Shown: positions 27,330-36,530, counted from the first letter of the stretch. The stretch is DNA of 64,000 nt from Flavobacterium chryseum (GCF_004362015.1 NZ_SNWW01000006.1:1-64000); one strand, 5' to 3'. A program made the numbers and translations. The notes: generated from the sequence alone by a model not told the origin.

Positions 27330-27364
27330 GGCTAAATCCATTTTTTGATGTTGTTGCAATTTTG
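27330..27364 (+). promoter_or_regulatory. SDR promoter with GGCTAAATC element
   Basis: GGCTAAATC (27330-27338), an 18-nt spacer and a -7 box CAATTTTG (27357-27364), then ATG at 27385. The identical 9-mer with the identical spacing precedes the aldo/keto reductase gene at 55.1 kb. Both transcription units carry paralogous araC genes, so this is a candidate half-site for that AraC type. Confidence 0.55.
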
Positions 27365-27384
27365 TATTACAAACAAATAGAAAT

Positions 27385-28164
27385 ATGGAATTAAAAAACA
27401 GTACTGTATTAATAACAGGCGGAACAAGTGGAATAGGTTTGGAATTTGTAAAACAACTTACCGAACAAAAGGCGAATATTATAGTTACAGGCCGCAATCT
27501 CGAAGCATTGTATGACACCAAAAAACAATATCCAAAAATTCATATATTTCAAAGCGATGTCAGTAAGCCCAATGAGATTGAACAACTTTACAAAGATGTT
27601 ATTCGAGAATTTCCCGAATTGAACATTATCATTAATAATGCAGGAATTATGAGGCTGATAGATTTGCAGGATACGAAATTGGATTTGGAAAATATAAACC
27701 GTGAAATTGCCACCAATCTTACAGGGACCGTTCAGATGGTCCATCAGTTTTTGCCACATTTGCAAAAACAAAAATCAGCTGCAATTATCAATGTTTCTTC
27801 GGCTATCGCATTTTTGTCGTATTCTTCAGCACCAATTTACAGTGCCGCAAAAGCAGGCGTTCATGCTTACACCCAAGCATTGCGATTGCAATTGGAAAAC
27901 ACGAACGTAAAGGTTTTTGAACTGATACCGCCAGGCGTTAATACGAATCTTCAAAACAATTGGGTTATGCAGCCAAGTCCCGGGATGATGATGAATGCTG
28001 ACAAACTGATTGAGGTTGCCATAAAAGGACTTTTAAAAAATAAACATGAACTCAAACCTAAATTGGTCAGTTTAATAAAATTGTTAAGCAGAATTGCTCC
28101 AAATTTACTTTTAAAGTTTGGACATAAAGAGTTTGAAAAATTTATTGAACTAAATAAAAAATAA
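27385..28164 (+). CDS. SDR family NAD(P)-dependent oxidoreductase
   Basis: 259 residues, classical short-chain dehydrogenase. Cofactor motif TGGTSGIGLEF near the N terminus, NNAGIMR at about 91-97, catalytic Ser in INVSSA and YSAAK (Y-x3-K). It resembles the DltE-like SDR branch; the substrate is unknown. First gene of an operon with a small membrane protein (20 bp) and a frameshifted araC gene. Confidence 0.9.
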   Translation: MELKNSTVLITGGTSGIGLEFVKQLTEQKANIIVTGRNLEALYDTKKQYPKIHIFQSDVSKPNEIEQLYKDVIREFPELNIIINNAGIMRLIDLQDTKLDLENINREIATNLTGTVQMVHQFLPHLQKQKSAAIINVSSAIAFLSYSSAPIYSAAKAGVHAYTQALRLQLENTNVKVFELIPPGVNTNLQNNWVMQPSPGMMMNADKLIEVAIKGLLKNKHELKPKLVSLIKLLSRIAPNLLLKFGHKEFEKFIELNKK

Positions 28165-28184
28165 CATTCAAATTAAATACTAAA

Positions 28185-28538
28185 ATGATAAAAAATATAA
28201 TTTCGTTGGTACTATTGTTAGTTTCAGTATTACTAAATTTAAAGCACGGCTGGGATACATTTAACTACAAAAATAATCCCCAGTCAATTAAAATGATGTC
28301 AGAATTAGGCATCAATGAATCATTTGTTCCTTACCTTGGAATTTTAACCATTGTAGTTGCAGTTTTACAACTGATTCCTAAAACATTCTTCTTTGGAAAT
28401 GTTTTAAATGCAATAATAATTCTTCTTATTATTGCATTATCCCTCAAAGCAGGAAATTACAAAATAGCATTGATAGAAATTCCCTTTTTGATGATACCCT
28501 TAATTCTGATCTGGCTGAAATATCCCTTTAAAAATTAA
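28185..28538 (+). CDS. Small four-helix membrane protein
   Basis: 117 residues with four hydrophobic segments (about 4-17, 48-66, 69-87 and 95-111). Topology and length resemble DoxX-like membrane proteins, but I cannot name the family with certainty. It lies 20 bp after the SDR gene and 14 bp before the araC remnant and is surely cotranscribed. Confidence 0.7.
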   Translation: MIKNIISLVLLLVSVLLNLKHGWDTFNYKNNPQSIKMMSELGINESFVPYLGILTIVVAVLQLIPKTFFFGNVLNAIIILLIIALSLKAGNYKIALIEIPFLMIPLILIWLKYPFKN

Positions 28539-28552
28539 ACTAACTTTGTGAA

Positions 28553-29457
28553 ATGACAAACTCAAAACCTTACAGGATAGAATCCATTACAGAAATACAT
28601 CGCCTAATGGGACTTCCTAAACCACAGCATCCGCTCATTGGATTAATAAATTTATCGGAACTGAAAAGTTCAGATGTAAATTCCGTATTATTTGAGTTAT
28701 ACGTTATTTCAATTAAAAGGGGTTGCGACAAACTTATTTACGGCCAACAAAAATATGATTTTGATGAAGGGTTAATGGCTTTTATCTCACCGGGACAAAT
28801 TTTACGTGGAGAAGAAAATGGAGTCCCTGCTAACCTTGAAGGCTGGATGTTATTTATTCATCCTGATTTTTTGTGGAATACGACACTGGCTAAAAAAATT
28901 AAACATTATGAATATTTTGGTTATTCCACTAACGAAGCATTGTTTCTTCCGACAAAGAAGAAACCATTATAAATGATATAGTGAAAAATATTCAAAACGA
29001 ATATAATTCAAACATTGATAAATTTAGTCAGGATATTATCATTTCTCATCTTGAAACGTTGCTGAATTACGCTGAACGTTTCTATCAAAGACAATTTATT
29101 ACCCGAAAAATAACTAATAGTAAATTGCTAATTCAGGTGGAAGATTTACTGTCGGAATATTTCAATAATGAGGATTTAATTTCAAATAGCTTACCAACGG
29201 TCGAATACATCGCTGAGAGCTTACACATTTCTACTAAATATTTGAGTAGCCTGCTTAAACAGCTCACTGGGTTAACAACACAACAACATATTCACGAAAA
29301 ATTAATTGAGAAAGCAAAAGAAAAATTATCGACAACCGAATTATCTATCGGCGAAATTGCTTATCAGCTTGGTTTTGAACATCCTCAATCATTCAGCAAA
29401 CTATTTAAGGCAAAGACAAATCAAAGTCCACTAAAGTTTCGCCAATCTTTTAATTAA
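28553..29457 (+). pseudogene. AraC-family regulator gene with a single frameshift
   Basis: Two frames, 28553-28972 (sensor half, RIESITEIHRLMGLPKPQHP) and a second covering 28981-29457 (DNA-binding half, ending FRQSFN), together match the intact AraC protein at 53112-54029 over its whole length. The match breaks at 28946-28949. One extra T there (CTTTCCGAC instead of CTTCCGAC) would restore an uninterrupted frame of about 302 codons reading SDKEETI as in the paralogue. Both halves are otherwise intact, so the break is very recent or is a sequencing error. As written, the product would be truncated without its HTH. Confidence 0.85.
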
Positions 29458-29517
29458 ATTTTGAAATACAATTTTTAATTCTTCAATATAATTGATGAGT
29501 TTAATTTTAAGATAAAA

Positions 29518-29549
29518 AAATCGGAACAAGATTACTCCTGTTCCGATTT
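29518..29549. terminator. Terminator between araC remnant and phoD-like gene
   Basis: AAATCGGAACA (29518-29528) pairs with TGTTCCGATTT (29539-29549). A T7 run follows on the minus strand, so it mainly serves the leftward gene. Confidence 0.8.
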
Positions 29550-29607
29550 AATTCACTCATTTCTTTGACACTTCTGAAAAAAATTCAATTAGTGTCAAAT
29601 GATATTT

Positions 29608-31359
29608 CTATGCTATCGTATATTTTTTTTCTGTAATAGTAGTGGTAGTTTCCGTTGTTACATTGTCTACAAATCGCCATTCAGCTTCAGAACCAGATGA
29701 TGTAAATTTAAGATACGAATATCCTCGTTTATACAAATTTGCATATTCTAAATCATCTATCAGTACTGCAAATGCTTGCGCTAATTCTATCGCTTTTGAA
29801 GGGTCTGCGGTAATTCCAAGATAAGCTTCCAATCCTGGTGATGAAACAGAACTGCACGCTATTTCAGTTCCTATATAATTTCCCTGCATATCAGTAAGTT
29901 TACCCATCCATGCATTATGCGTATCTCCGGCTAAAACCACAACATTTTTTCCAGAAAGTATCGCATACAATTGTTCTCTTTCTGCAAAATAACCATCCCA
30001 GGCATCCAGATTATAGGGCAAAGTTGTCGTAACTCTCGCAATTTCCTGAGCAGTTAACGAAGGATCATTTTGCTTATGTCTCATTTTAATAACAACAAGT
30101 TCAGAGATTGCACTAATAAGAGCCTGCATGGTCGCTAGCTGTGCACTTCCGAAATAATCCACTTCTGCTAAAACTTGGTTCAAAAGCATCAGCAGCTCTG
30201 CAGGAATCAGCATTTTTGTCATCAGGATCTGCTGACCCAATACTTTCCATTTAGCAGTATCTGCATTGATCTGTGTTCCCAGCCAAGTCATTTGTTCGCT
30301 TCCGATTAATTTTCTGCTGGTGCTTAATAAATCTGTTCTAAATTTTGTCTGGTCAAAATTTCCGCTATTATCAATGTAATCAGCATAACTCATCTGCTTA
30401 TCTCTTGCTATAACTCTGGTATCCATCATATAAAGCGAAAGAATATTACCGAAATTAAAACTTCTGTAAATTCTAAGATCTTTTCCTGTTTTAAGCGGAA
30501 TGTATTCGCTGTAGGCTTGAAAAGCGGCCATTTTTCTCATTTGAAAATCTCCTTCGGCCGGCTGATGGTTTTCTGCACCAGATTTATAAGAATCATTAGC
30601 AAACTCATGGTCATCCCAGACACATATAAAAGGTTTTTTCTGATGAAGAAGCTGAAGATTTTTATCTCCTCTATATTGTCTGTATCGTTCTCTGTAATCG
30701 CTAAGGCTTGTAATCTCTCTGGCTGGTTTATGTTCTCTGCCCAACGGATTTGTAAAAGGATTTGTTCCGTACTGTCCTGGTGCATATTCGTAAATATAAT
30801 CTCCAAGATGAACCACTACATCGGCATCTGAAGAAGCAATCGCTCCATACACATTGAAAAGTCCGGCTGGAAAATTAGAACAGGAAACAACAGCCATTTT
30901 TACATCATTTACAGTATCTGTTTTAGACGGAAGCGTGCGCGTTTCTCCAGTAACAGTTACCTGTTTGGTTTTGGCATTATAAAATCTATAATAATATTTT
31001 GTATTGGAAGAAATATTCTGAACATCTACAGCTATTGTAAAATCATTTGCAGAAGATGCTGCGGCCTGCCCTTTTCTTGTTACTTCAGAAAATGCGGCAT
31101 CCTTACTTAACTCCCAGGTAATTTCAGCATCTGAACCTGCTGAATATCTTGTCCAGATAATCACTCCTGTTTCAGTAGGGTCAAAACTGGCTACTCCTGT
31201 CTCAAACCCTTCATTTTTCATTCCATCTGGTGCACCGCTGTTAGCCGTTTTATCATCGTCACTGCAGCTTTCAATAAGTGGCGCGATGAAAACTCCTCCG
31301 GCAACCAATAAAGAATTTCTAAGAAACCTTCTTCTGCTTAAATCATTGTTATTTTCCAT
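29608..31359 (-). CDS. PhoD-type alkaline phosphatase / phosphodiesterase, Tat lipoprotein
   Basis: 583 residues. A twin-arginine motif SRRRFLR (8-14) is followed by a hydrophobic stretch and a lipobox-like ESC (Cys32), so the protein is exported folded and perhaps lipid-anchored. A PhoD N-terminal domain comes first, then the metallophosphoesterase core: AVVSCSNF, VVHLGDYIYEY, WDDHEFAND and LAGDTHNAW supply the Fe/Ca ligands. Releases phosphate from diesters and monoesters outside the inner membrane. No Pho box was recognised. Confidence 0.92.
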   Translation of the reverse strand: MENNNDLSRRRFLRNSLLVAGGVFIAPLIESCSDDDKTANSGAPDGMKNEGFETGVASFDPTETGVIIWTRYSAGSDAEITWELSKDAAFSEVTRKGQAAASSANDFTIAVDVQNISSNTKYYYRFYNAKTKQVTVTGETRTLPSKTDTVNDVKMAVVSCSNFPAGLFNVYGAIASSDADVVVHLGDYIYEYAPGQYGTNPFTNPLGREHKPAREITSLSDYRERYRQYRGDKNLQLLHQKKPFICVWDDHEFANDSYKSGAENHQPAEGDFQMRKMAAFQAYSEYIPLKTGKDLRIYRSFNFGNILSLYMMDTRVIARDKQMSYADYIDNSGNFDQTKFRTDLLSTSRKLIGSEQMTWLGTQINADTAKWKVLGQQILMTKMLIPAELLMLLNQVLAEVDYFGSAQLATMQALISAISELVVIKMRHKQNDPSLTAQEIARVTTTLPYNLDAWDGYFAEREQLYAILSGKNVVVLAGDTHNAWMGKLTDMQGNYIGTEIACSSVSSPGLEAYLGITADPSKAIELAQAFAVLIDDLEYANLYKRGYSYLKFTSSGSEAEWRFVDNVTTETTTTITEKKYTIA

Positions 31360-31655
31360 AAAAAATTTTTATGTCAAAAAAACAATTAAAAATTACAACT
31401 CAAGTTACGGCATTTTTAATATTACCTTTCATTAATATTAACAATCTATTTACTATAATAAATTATCGAGCTGTTTGAGATCTTTAAACTTGAATTTATT
31501 CCTTTTTGAATATTAAAGTCTTCATCGGTAAAATAGCTTTTCAAATGAATGACAAATAGTTTTTATATAATTGTAGGCGTGTGATCTGCAAGAACACTTT
31601 GAATGTTAATAAGCAATATTCCGGTAAAAAAGATTAAAAAAACAACTTCAGTCTG
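31360..31655. other. Intergenic, nothing recognised
   Basis: AT-rich gap between the RidA gene end and the PhoD start, both leftward. No canonical TAnnTTTG box, repeat or small gene was found. The only short TTTATAA-like tracts are too common to mean anything. Confidence 0.5.
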
Positions 31656-32174
31656 TTACAAATCATTCATTTCGATAATCATTTCTACTTCTACTGCCAT
31701 GTTCTGCGGAAGTGTAAAGACACCTATGGAAGTACGTGCATGCCTGCCCTGCTCGCCAAACACTTCAATTAATAAATCAGAAAAACCATTCATTACTTTT
31801 GATTGCTCCGTAAACGAGTCGGCAGTATTTACATAACCGTTCACTTTGACTATTCGTTTTACTTTATCCAGACTTCCAAAAGCCTGCTTAAGAATTGCGA
31901 GCTGATTGATAGCCGTTAACCTGGCGGCCTGAAATCCTTCCTCGGTACTGAGATCACGTCCAACTTTACCGGTTATATACTTTCCATCTGCTCTAAGCGG
32001 TCCTCTTCCTGAAAGATAAACCAAATTTCCAACCCTGACCATATCAACATAACTTCCTAAAGCTTCCGATAGTGGTGGTAACTTAATTCCCAGCTGATTT
32101 AATTTTTGCTCCGGAGTCTGTGCCAACAAATTAAAGCTCAATAGTAACAATGCAAGGGCTATTATATTTTTCAT
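31656..32174 (-). CDS. RidA-family protein with signal peptide
   Basis: 172 residues. Signal peptide 1-19 (ending LLAQ), then a YjgF/YER057c/UK114 (RidA) domain with VGNLVYLSGRGP, EGFQAARLTAINQLA and the conserved GRHARTSIGVFTLP including the substrate-binding Arg. Cytosolic RidA deaminates reactive enamines; this exported version must act in the periplasm. Followed at 69 bp by a secreted alpha/beta hydrolase gene that lies upstream on the same strand. Confidence 0.88.
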   Translation of the reverse strand: MKNIIALALLLLSFNLLAQTPEQKLNQLGIKLPPLSEALGSYVDMVRVGNLVYLSGRGPLRADGKYITGKVGRDLSTEEGFQAARLTAINQLAILKQAFGSLDKVKRIVKVNGYVNTADSFTEQSKVMNGFSDLLIEVFGEQGRHARTSIGVFTLPQNMAVEVEMIIEMNDL

Positions 32175-32200
32175 CGCTTCCTGTTTCAGTATTTATAAAA

Positions 32201-32228
32201 AGAAAGCCATCTTAAAAGACAGCTTTCT
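32201..32228 (-). terminator. Terminator after the secreted alpha/beta hydrolase gene
   Basis: AGAAAGC (32201-32207) pairs with GCTTTCT (32222-32228), with an inner TCTT/AAGA stem. A T5 run follows on the minus strand. Confidence 0.7.
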
Positions 32229-32242
32229 GATTTATGTTTTAT

Positions 32243-33160
32243 TTATTTTATGAATTTGATCAACTCTGCATTAAATTTTGGAAGCTCTTCGATAAACAAG
32301 GCATGACCGCTTTTCTCGAATGGTACCAAAGTTGAATTAGCAATTGATTTGTGCATTTGTTCTGCTAATTCATAAGAACAGATTTTGTCCTGAGTACCGT
32401 GAAGGATAAGAGTTGGAATTTTGATTTTTTTCAAATCTTCTCTCAAATCAGTATCACGAAGTGCTTTCATAGATTCCGCCATTGCATAAGGAGAAGCCTG
32501 TGCCTGAATAGTACCTAACCATGCACCCTGTCCTGCAGTTACGCTTGTATCATTGGCAGGGAAAATCTTTCCGAAATTCTCAAACAACTGTGGTCTGTTT
32601 GTATTATTAAGTGTTATAAGCCCGTTTACATCTTCTTTGGTCCAGAAACCATAATTAAAATCGGCCCTTTTTGTCCAAAGTGGAGCTGCTGCACCAAACA
32701 AAGCCAGTTTAGAAACGTGGGCTGCATTATATTTGGCCACGTAATGAATCACTGTTGCCCCACCCATTGAGAATCCGCCAATTGTAGCTCCTTCAATTTT
32801 AAGTTTGTCCAATATCACTTTTATATCATCTGCATACACATCGTAATTGTAAGCTCCACCAGGTTTGTCTGATAATCCAAAGCCTCTTAAGGTGATTCCG
32901 ATCACTCTGTAGCCTTTTTGGATAAGCTCTGCATATTGGTATTCATACATGGCATCACTTAAAGGCCATCCGTGAATTAGCACTACCGGTTTTCCTTCTC
33001 CTAAATCTGTTACATGCAATTTTACATTTTTTTCTACTTCGATATATTCTTCTCTTCCTAAACTTGCCGGTTTTCTTTGGCTTTGAGAGAATGCAGTTGC
33101 TACTGCTAATAAAAAAATAGCTAGGCTTGTTGTTACGATTGTTTTTAAATTGGTTTTCAT
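32243..33160 (-). CDS. Secreted alpha/beta hydrolase (esterase/haloperoxidase-like)
   Basis: 305 residues from MKTNLKT, chosen because a signal peptide (1-26, ending TAFSQ) begins there; the 32 codons upstream have no such logic and contain the promoter. HGWPLSD oxyanion strand, nucleophile Ser in GGFSMGG, acid Asp in LHGTQDKIC and His in KSGHALF give a full triad. Closest in look to non-heme chloroperoxidase/arylesterase hydrolases. Exported. The -7 box lies at 33226-33233 on the minus strand. Confidence 0.85.
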   Translation of the reverse strand: MKTNLKTIVTTSLAIFLLAVATAFSQSQRKPASLGREEYIEVEKNVKLHVTDLGEGKPVVLIHGWPLSDAMYEYQYAELIQKGYRVIGITLRGFGLSDKPGGAYNYDVYADDIKVILDKLKIEGATIGGFSMGGATVIHYVAKYNAAHVSKLALFGAAAPLWTKRADFNYGFWTKEDVNGLITLNNTNRPQLFENFGKIFPANDTSVTAGQGAWLGTIQAQASPYAMAESMKALRDTDLREDLKKIKIPTLILHGTQDKICSYELAEQMHKSIANSTLVPFEKSGHALFIEELPKFNAELIKFIK

Positions 33161-33204
33161 TTCTTTTAGTTTAATTGTTATTTTAAGATTTCGATTTTTG
33201 TTTC

Positions 33205-33256
33205 TGTCATTACTTATTGACAGGACAAAATTGCTTTTTTCTTGATTATAAATCAA
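33205..33256 (-). promoter_or_regulatory. Promoter of the secreted hydrolase with palindrome
   Basis: The minus-strand -7 box CAATTTTG (33226-33233) has TTGATTATAAATCAA (33242-33256, 6-bp arms, 3-nt spacer) just upstream and a TGTCA/TGACA pair (33205-33222) just downstream. The downstream part resembles the promoters at 42.6 and 46.8 kb. Confidence 0.4.
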
Positions 33257-33368
33257 ATTAATAATTTTTAACTATAATAAATTTTATTTATAACTATTTA
33301 ATATGTAGATATTCCTATGGCATTAGCAGCGGAATGCAATTGAACTTAAATGCGGCTCTTCAATAGTA

Positions 33369-33779
33369 TTATTCCTTTTTCATTACCAGAATCGGTTTTC
33401 CTTTTTCTACAACATAAGTAGCCAGCTCTGAAGCTTTTGCATGGCTGTTATTTCTTGCAGCATGAACAACTCCTGCCGGAATAAAAAGTACTTCACCTGC
33501 TTTTAATGTTACCGGAGCCTGACCTTCCACTTCATATTCTAATAGCCCATCAAGCACATATATCACTTCCTCGCCCGGATGAGAATGTTTGCCAAATGCG
33601 GAGTGAGCTTCAAAATCGATGCGTGCCTGAACCGTTTCATATCCGGGAACAGAAAGATCGTAACGTTGTAAATCAGTGCGTTTTATTCCTGATTGCTGGG
33701 CAGAAGCATTACTTGAAATAATCAATGCTAAAAGGCTGAAGGCAAAAACTGTTGTTGATGCAAAATTTAAATTTTTCAT
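33369..33779 (-). CDS. Secreted cupin-domain protein
   Basis: 136 residues. Signal peptide 1-27 (ending NASAQ), then one cupin with metal ligands in HSAFGKHSHPGEEVIYVLDG and the second motif PAGVVHAARN. A small single-cupin protein in the periplasm, possibly a dioxygenase, isomerase or ligand-binding protein; the sequence does not decide. It forms a run of exported enzymes with the hydrolase and RidA genes. Divergent from an AraC gene over 326 bp. Confidence 0.85.
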   Translation of the reverse strand: MKNLNFASTTVFAFSLLALIISSNASAQQSGIKRTDLQRYDLSVPGYETVQARIDFEAHSAFGKHSHPGEEVIYVLDGLLEYEVEGQAPVTLKAGEVLFIPAGVVHAARNNSHAKASELATYVVEKGKPILVMKKE

Positions 33780-33825
33780 GTTGTTTAATTTATTTATTTA
33801 ATTCTTAGTTTGTTAATTTCTTTGT

Positions 33826-33902
33826 CAAAAGTAGCACGACATCACCTGCCTTTAAATTGCAATCTTGCTTAGATGGACAAACTGAACAGTGAACTGGACA
33901 AA
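33826..33902 (-). promoter_or_regulatory. Cupin promoter with 21-bp direct repeats
   Basis: The minus-strand -7 box TACTTTTG is at 33826-33833. Upstream, TGGACAAA occurs at 33874-33881 and 33895-33902 (plus-strand reading), exactly 21 bp apart, the spacing of tandem AraC half-sites. This is the best operator candidate in the cupin/araC intergenic region. Confidence 0.45.
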
Positions 33903-34060
33903 AGCGGGATTGTCATCAGTTTAATTCAACAATTTAGCTGATTATGGCAGTCACCTTTCTATATTCCTTTGCAAGTGATTTAACATTGGCATTTATAATG
34001 ATTTACTTTTGATACGTATTATTATTTTTTGACAAATTTATCTAATCAATAGGCGTTAAA

Positions 34061-34099
34061 ATAGCTACATTTGACACCATAATAGCTCTAAAAGGTCAA
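34061..34099 (+). promoter_or_regulatory. araC promoter and shared 39-bp block (copy 1)
   Basis: Contains ATAGCT at 34061 and again 21 bp later at 34082, the -7 box TACATTTG (34066-34073) and a terminal GGTCAA. It matches 36587-36625 at 32 of 39 positions without gaps. It overlaps the araC core promoter, so it fits autoregulation. Confidence 0.6.
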
Positions 34100-34105
34100 T
34101 TTTAA

Positions 34106-35062
34106 ATGGAAATAAGTTTAAAGGAAGAATTCAGTTTGTTATCGGGTTTTGCCGATTTATTAGGTACTGAAGTAAAAAATGGAATATTAGTAATACCCGA
34201 AAATAAAGGAAAAGGGTATTTAAGGGGCTTTAGATTAGACAATTCAATAAATATGCTCGTCCGTTTTTATGAGTTTAATGACAATCTGCTTGCTAAAAGA
34301 TTTGGAAACCAAAATACACTGAATCGAATCCTATTTTCTTTTAATAATATTTTTCCTGATGCAGATTCAAAAGAAAAATATTCAGGTGATCTTCCTTCGA
34401 TGCAAATTTTCAAAGGAAAACTTAATATTGAAACATTCTATCCTGGCAGAACTAAGTTCAATTCTATTTTTATCGGAATTGATTCAGACAAATTAGCAAA
34501 AACTTTAGGATTGAATCATGATAATGAATTTTTCAGAAATATCATTACCAGTGAACAGTCGATTTTATTTGAAGAGTTACTTTCGCCAAAAATTCAGCAG
34601 GTGGCAATTGAAATTATTCAGGCTGACATTCCCGATTCCCTGACCGATTTCTTTTATAAAATCAAAGCCGAAGAATTAATATGCCTGACTTTAAAAGAGC
34701 TTTTTAAAAGAGAAAATCCTACTACGCACGCACTGAACCAAATCGATGTTCAAAAAATTTATAAAGTGAGAGATACAATTTTGAATGACATTGCTGTGCC
34801 TCCGGTTATAAAAGACCTGGCTTTCCAAATAGGAATGAGCGAATCAAAATTTAAAAGATTGTTTAAACAAATTTTTGGAGACAGTTTGTTTAGCTATTAC
34901 CAAAAGTTCAGAATGAAAGAAGCTGCAAGATTACTAAAAGAAAATAAAATGACTGTTTCAGAGGTTGGCTTTAAGATGGGATTTTCTAATTTAAGTCACT
35001 TTGCCAAAGTTTTTGAAGAGCATATCGGGACCAAGCCAAAATCGTTTCAAAAAAACAGATAG
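34106..35062 (+). CDS. AraC-family transcriptional regulator (318 aa)
   Basis: The N-terminal ~210 residues form a non-cupin-like sensor region of unknown ligand. The C-terminal ~100 residues are an AraC double HTH (IKDLAFQIGMSESKFKRLFKQIFG and VSEVGFKMGFSNLSHFAKVFEE). Its start codon follows a 39-bp block that recurs before the amidohydrolase gene at 36.6 kb. It most likely regulates itself and that gene, and perhaps the divergent cupin. Confidence 0.88.
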   Translation: MEISLKEEFSLLSGFADLLGTEVKNGILVIPENKGKGYLRGFRLDNSINMLVRFYEFNDNLLAKRFGNQNTLNRILFSFNNIFPDADSKEKYSGDLPSMQIFKGKLNIETFYPGRTKFNSIFIGIDSDKLAKTLGLNHDNEFFRNIITSEQSILFEELLSPKIQQVAIEIIQADIPDSLTDFFYKIKAEELICLTLKELFKRENPTTHALNQIDVQKIYKVRDTILNDIAVPPVIKDLAFQIGMSESKFKRLFKQIFGDSLFSYYQKFRMKEAARLLKENKMTVSEVGFKMGFSNLSHFAKVFEEHIGTKPKSFQKNR

Positions 35063-35115
35063 TCCTTAAATTATTATTAATTTTTTACTATTGCTAGAGA
35101 ACCTGAAAATAATAA

Positions 35116-35149
35116 AGAAAGGAGAGCACCAATAATGCCCTTCCTTTCT
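35116..35149. terminator. Weak hairpin between convergent genes
   Basis: AGAAAGGA (35116-35123) pairs with TCCTTTCT (35142-35149). There is no good T-run on either side, so it is only a possible terminator for araC and the amidohydrolase. Confidence 0.4.
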
Positions 35150-35201
35150 AATGGTTCACAATCTGATTCAATATTCTAAGTAGGTACGTTCAACAACTAA
35201 A

Positions 35202-36530
35202 TTATTTAGGACAAGACTTACCCTCTTTCCAAATATCTACTATAGATAAAGTATCTGAAATATTTTCAGTTGGATTACCTTTTACTAAAAGTAAATCAGC
35301 TCTCATTCCTTCAGCAATAATGCCTCTGTCATTTAAACTAAATCTTCTGGAAGTTACTGAAGTAGCTGACCTTAAAGCATCTATTGGAGTTAAGCCTGCC
35401 TGAACCAATAATTGCATTTCATGATGGACGCTTACTCCATGAGCAAGACCTCCAAGATGTGCCATAGGCACCGATACATCTGTACCTGTAAGTATATCTA
35501 CACCTGCGTCAAATAAATCTTTTACATTATTGTAATTATCCTCCATATTACCTGATGGAAAAGTATTGAAACAAGAGCACATAGTCATTTTCCAATCTTC
35601 ATTTAGCTTAGGTTCGACCCTTTCATCTTTTGCAATATGACAGGCAGAATTGCCAATTATCGACGAATTCAAAACGAGGCAAGGCGTAACAAAAATACCT
35701 TTATCTGCAATAGATTTTATCAGTTCAGGAGTCCAATCAGGTCTGTCTATAAATAAGTGTGCAAGCCCATCAACACCTACCTCAATTGCGGTCTTTGCGG
35801 CTTCAGCAGTTAATATGTGTGCAATTGCAATTTTGCCTAATCTGTGAGCTTCATCAACTGCAGCTTTTAGCACATCAGGTCTTATCATTGGTAAACCGGG
35901 CGCGTTCATCACAGTCCCTTCTTCAATCATTATTTTAAAATAATCGGCTCCATTTTCCATTTGTCTGTTTACAAACTCCACAGCACCTTCAACCGTTGTA
36001 ACATCCAGTTTAACAGCATCTTCTTTGTTTCTCTCCTCAAAAGAGGCTATAAAATCTTGTTTTTCCTGCTCGGTCATTTTCTCCATCTTTTTCAGGATAA
36101 AACCTGGTATCCCATCCTCTTTAGGAATTAATTCGTCGGGATGTCCGCCGGGAGCTGTAAGAGCCATTCCGGATGAGCGAACATCGGCTACATTACTCCA
36201 ATCTTTTATTTGCATTTCACGGCCTCTTTTGGTCATACCACCTTGCATTTCTAATTCAGTAGTTATCCCGAATTTTAATGCGTCTGCAAGTGAGTCTTCT
36301 GAAGTATGAACATGGGCGTCTATTAATCCGGGCAATAAAGTAGTACCTGTACCATCAATTATCTCAGCATTCTTTAAAGAAATACCATCGACTTTTTCTG
36401 CTTGTTGTGGTATGAAATCAAATATTTTTACAATTTTTCCATCTTCAAATAATACAGATTTAATTCCCAAAGCATTATTTCCATCAAATAAATTTGTATT
36501 TATGATCGCTGTCTTTTTACTTTTTATCAT
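35202..36530 (-). CDS. Amidohydrolase-family protein (imidazolonepropionase-like)
   Basis: 442 residues from MIKSKKTAI; the frame extends 15 codons further but contains the -7 region. Metal-dependent amidohydrolase fold: HVH in LLPGLIDAHVHTSED, carboxylated-Lys region KIMIEEG, IAHILTAEA and GLAHLF histidines, and Asp in LTGTDVS. No signal peptide, so cytosolic. Substrate unknown, probably a cyclic amide or ester. A TATATTTG -7 box is at 36559-36566, and the 39-bp block lies 21 nt upstream of it, where an activator would bind. Confidence 0.88.
   Translation of the reverse strand: MIKSKKTAIINTNLFDGNNALGIKSVLFEDGKIVKIFDFIPQQAEKVDGISLKNAEIIDGTGTTLLPGLIDAHVHTSEDSLADALKFGITTELEMQGGMTKRGREMQIKDWSNVADVRSSGMALTAPGGHPDELIPKEDGIPGFILKKMEKMTEQEKQDFIASFEERNKEDAVKLDVTTVEGAVEFVNRQMENGADYFKIMIEEGTVMNAPGLPMIRPDVLKAAVDEAHRLGKIAIAHILTAEAAKTAIEVGVDGLAHLFIDRPDWTPELIKSIADKGIFVTPCLVLNSSIIGNSACHIAKDERVEPKLNEDWKMTMCSCFNTFPSGNMEDNYNNVKDLFDAGVDILTGTDVSVPMAHLGGLAHGVSVHHEMQLLVQAGLTPIDALRSATSVTSRRFSLNDRGIIAEGMRADLLLVKGNPTENISDTLSIVDIWKEGKSCPK

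Noticed and set aside
28553..29457. Two separate small regulators
   Set aside because: Each half matches consecutive parts of one intact AraC paralogue, so a single frameshifted gene is the simpler reading.
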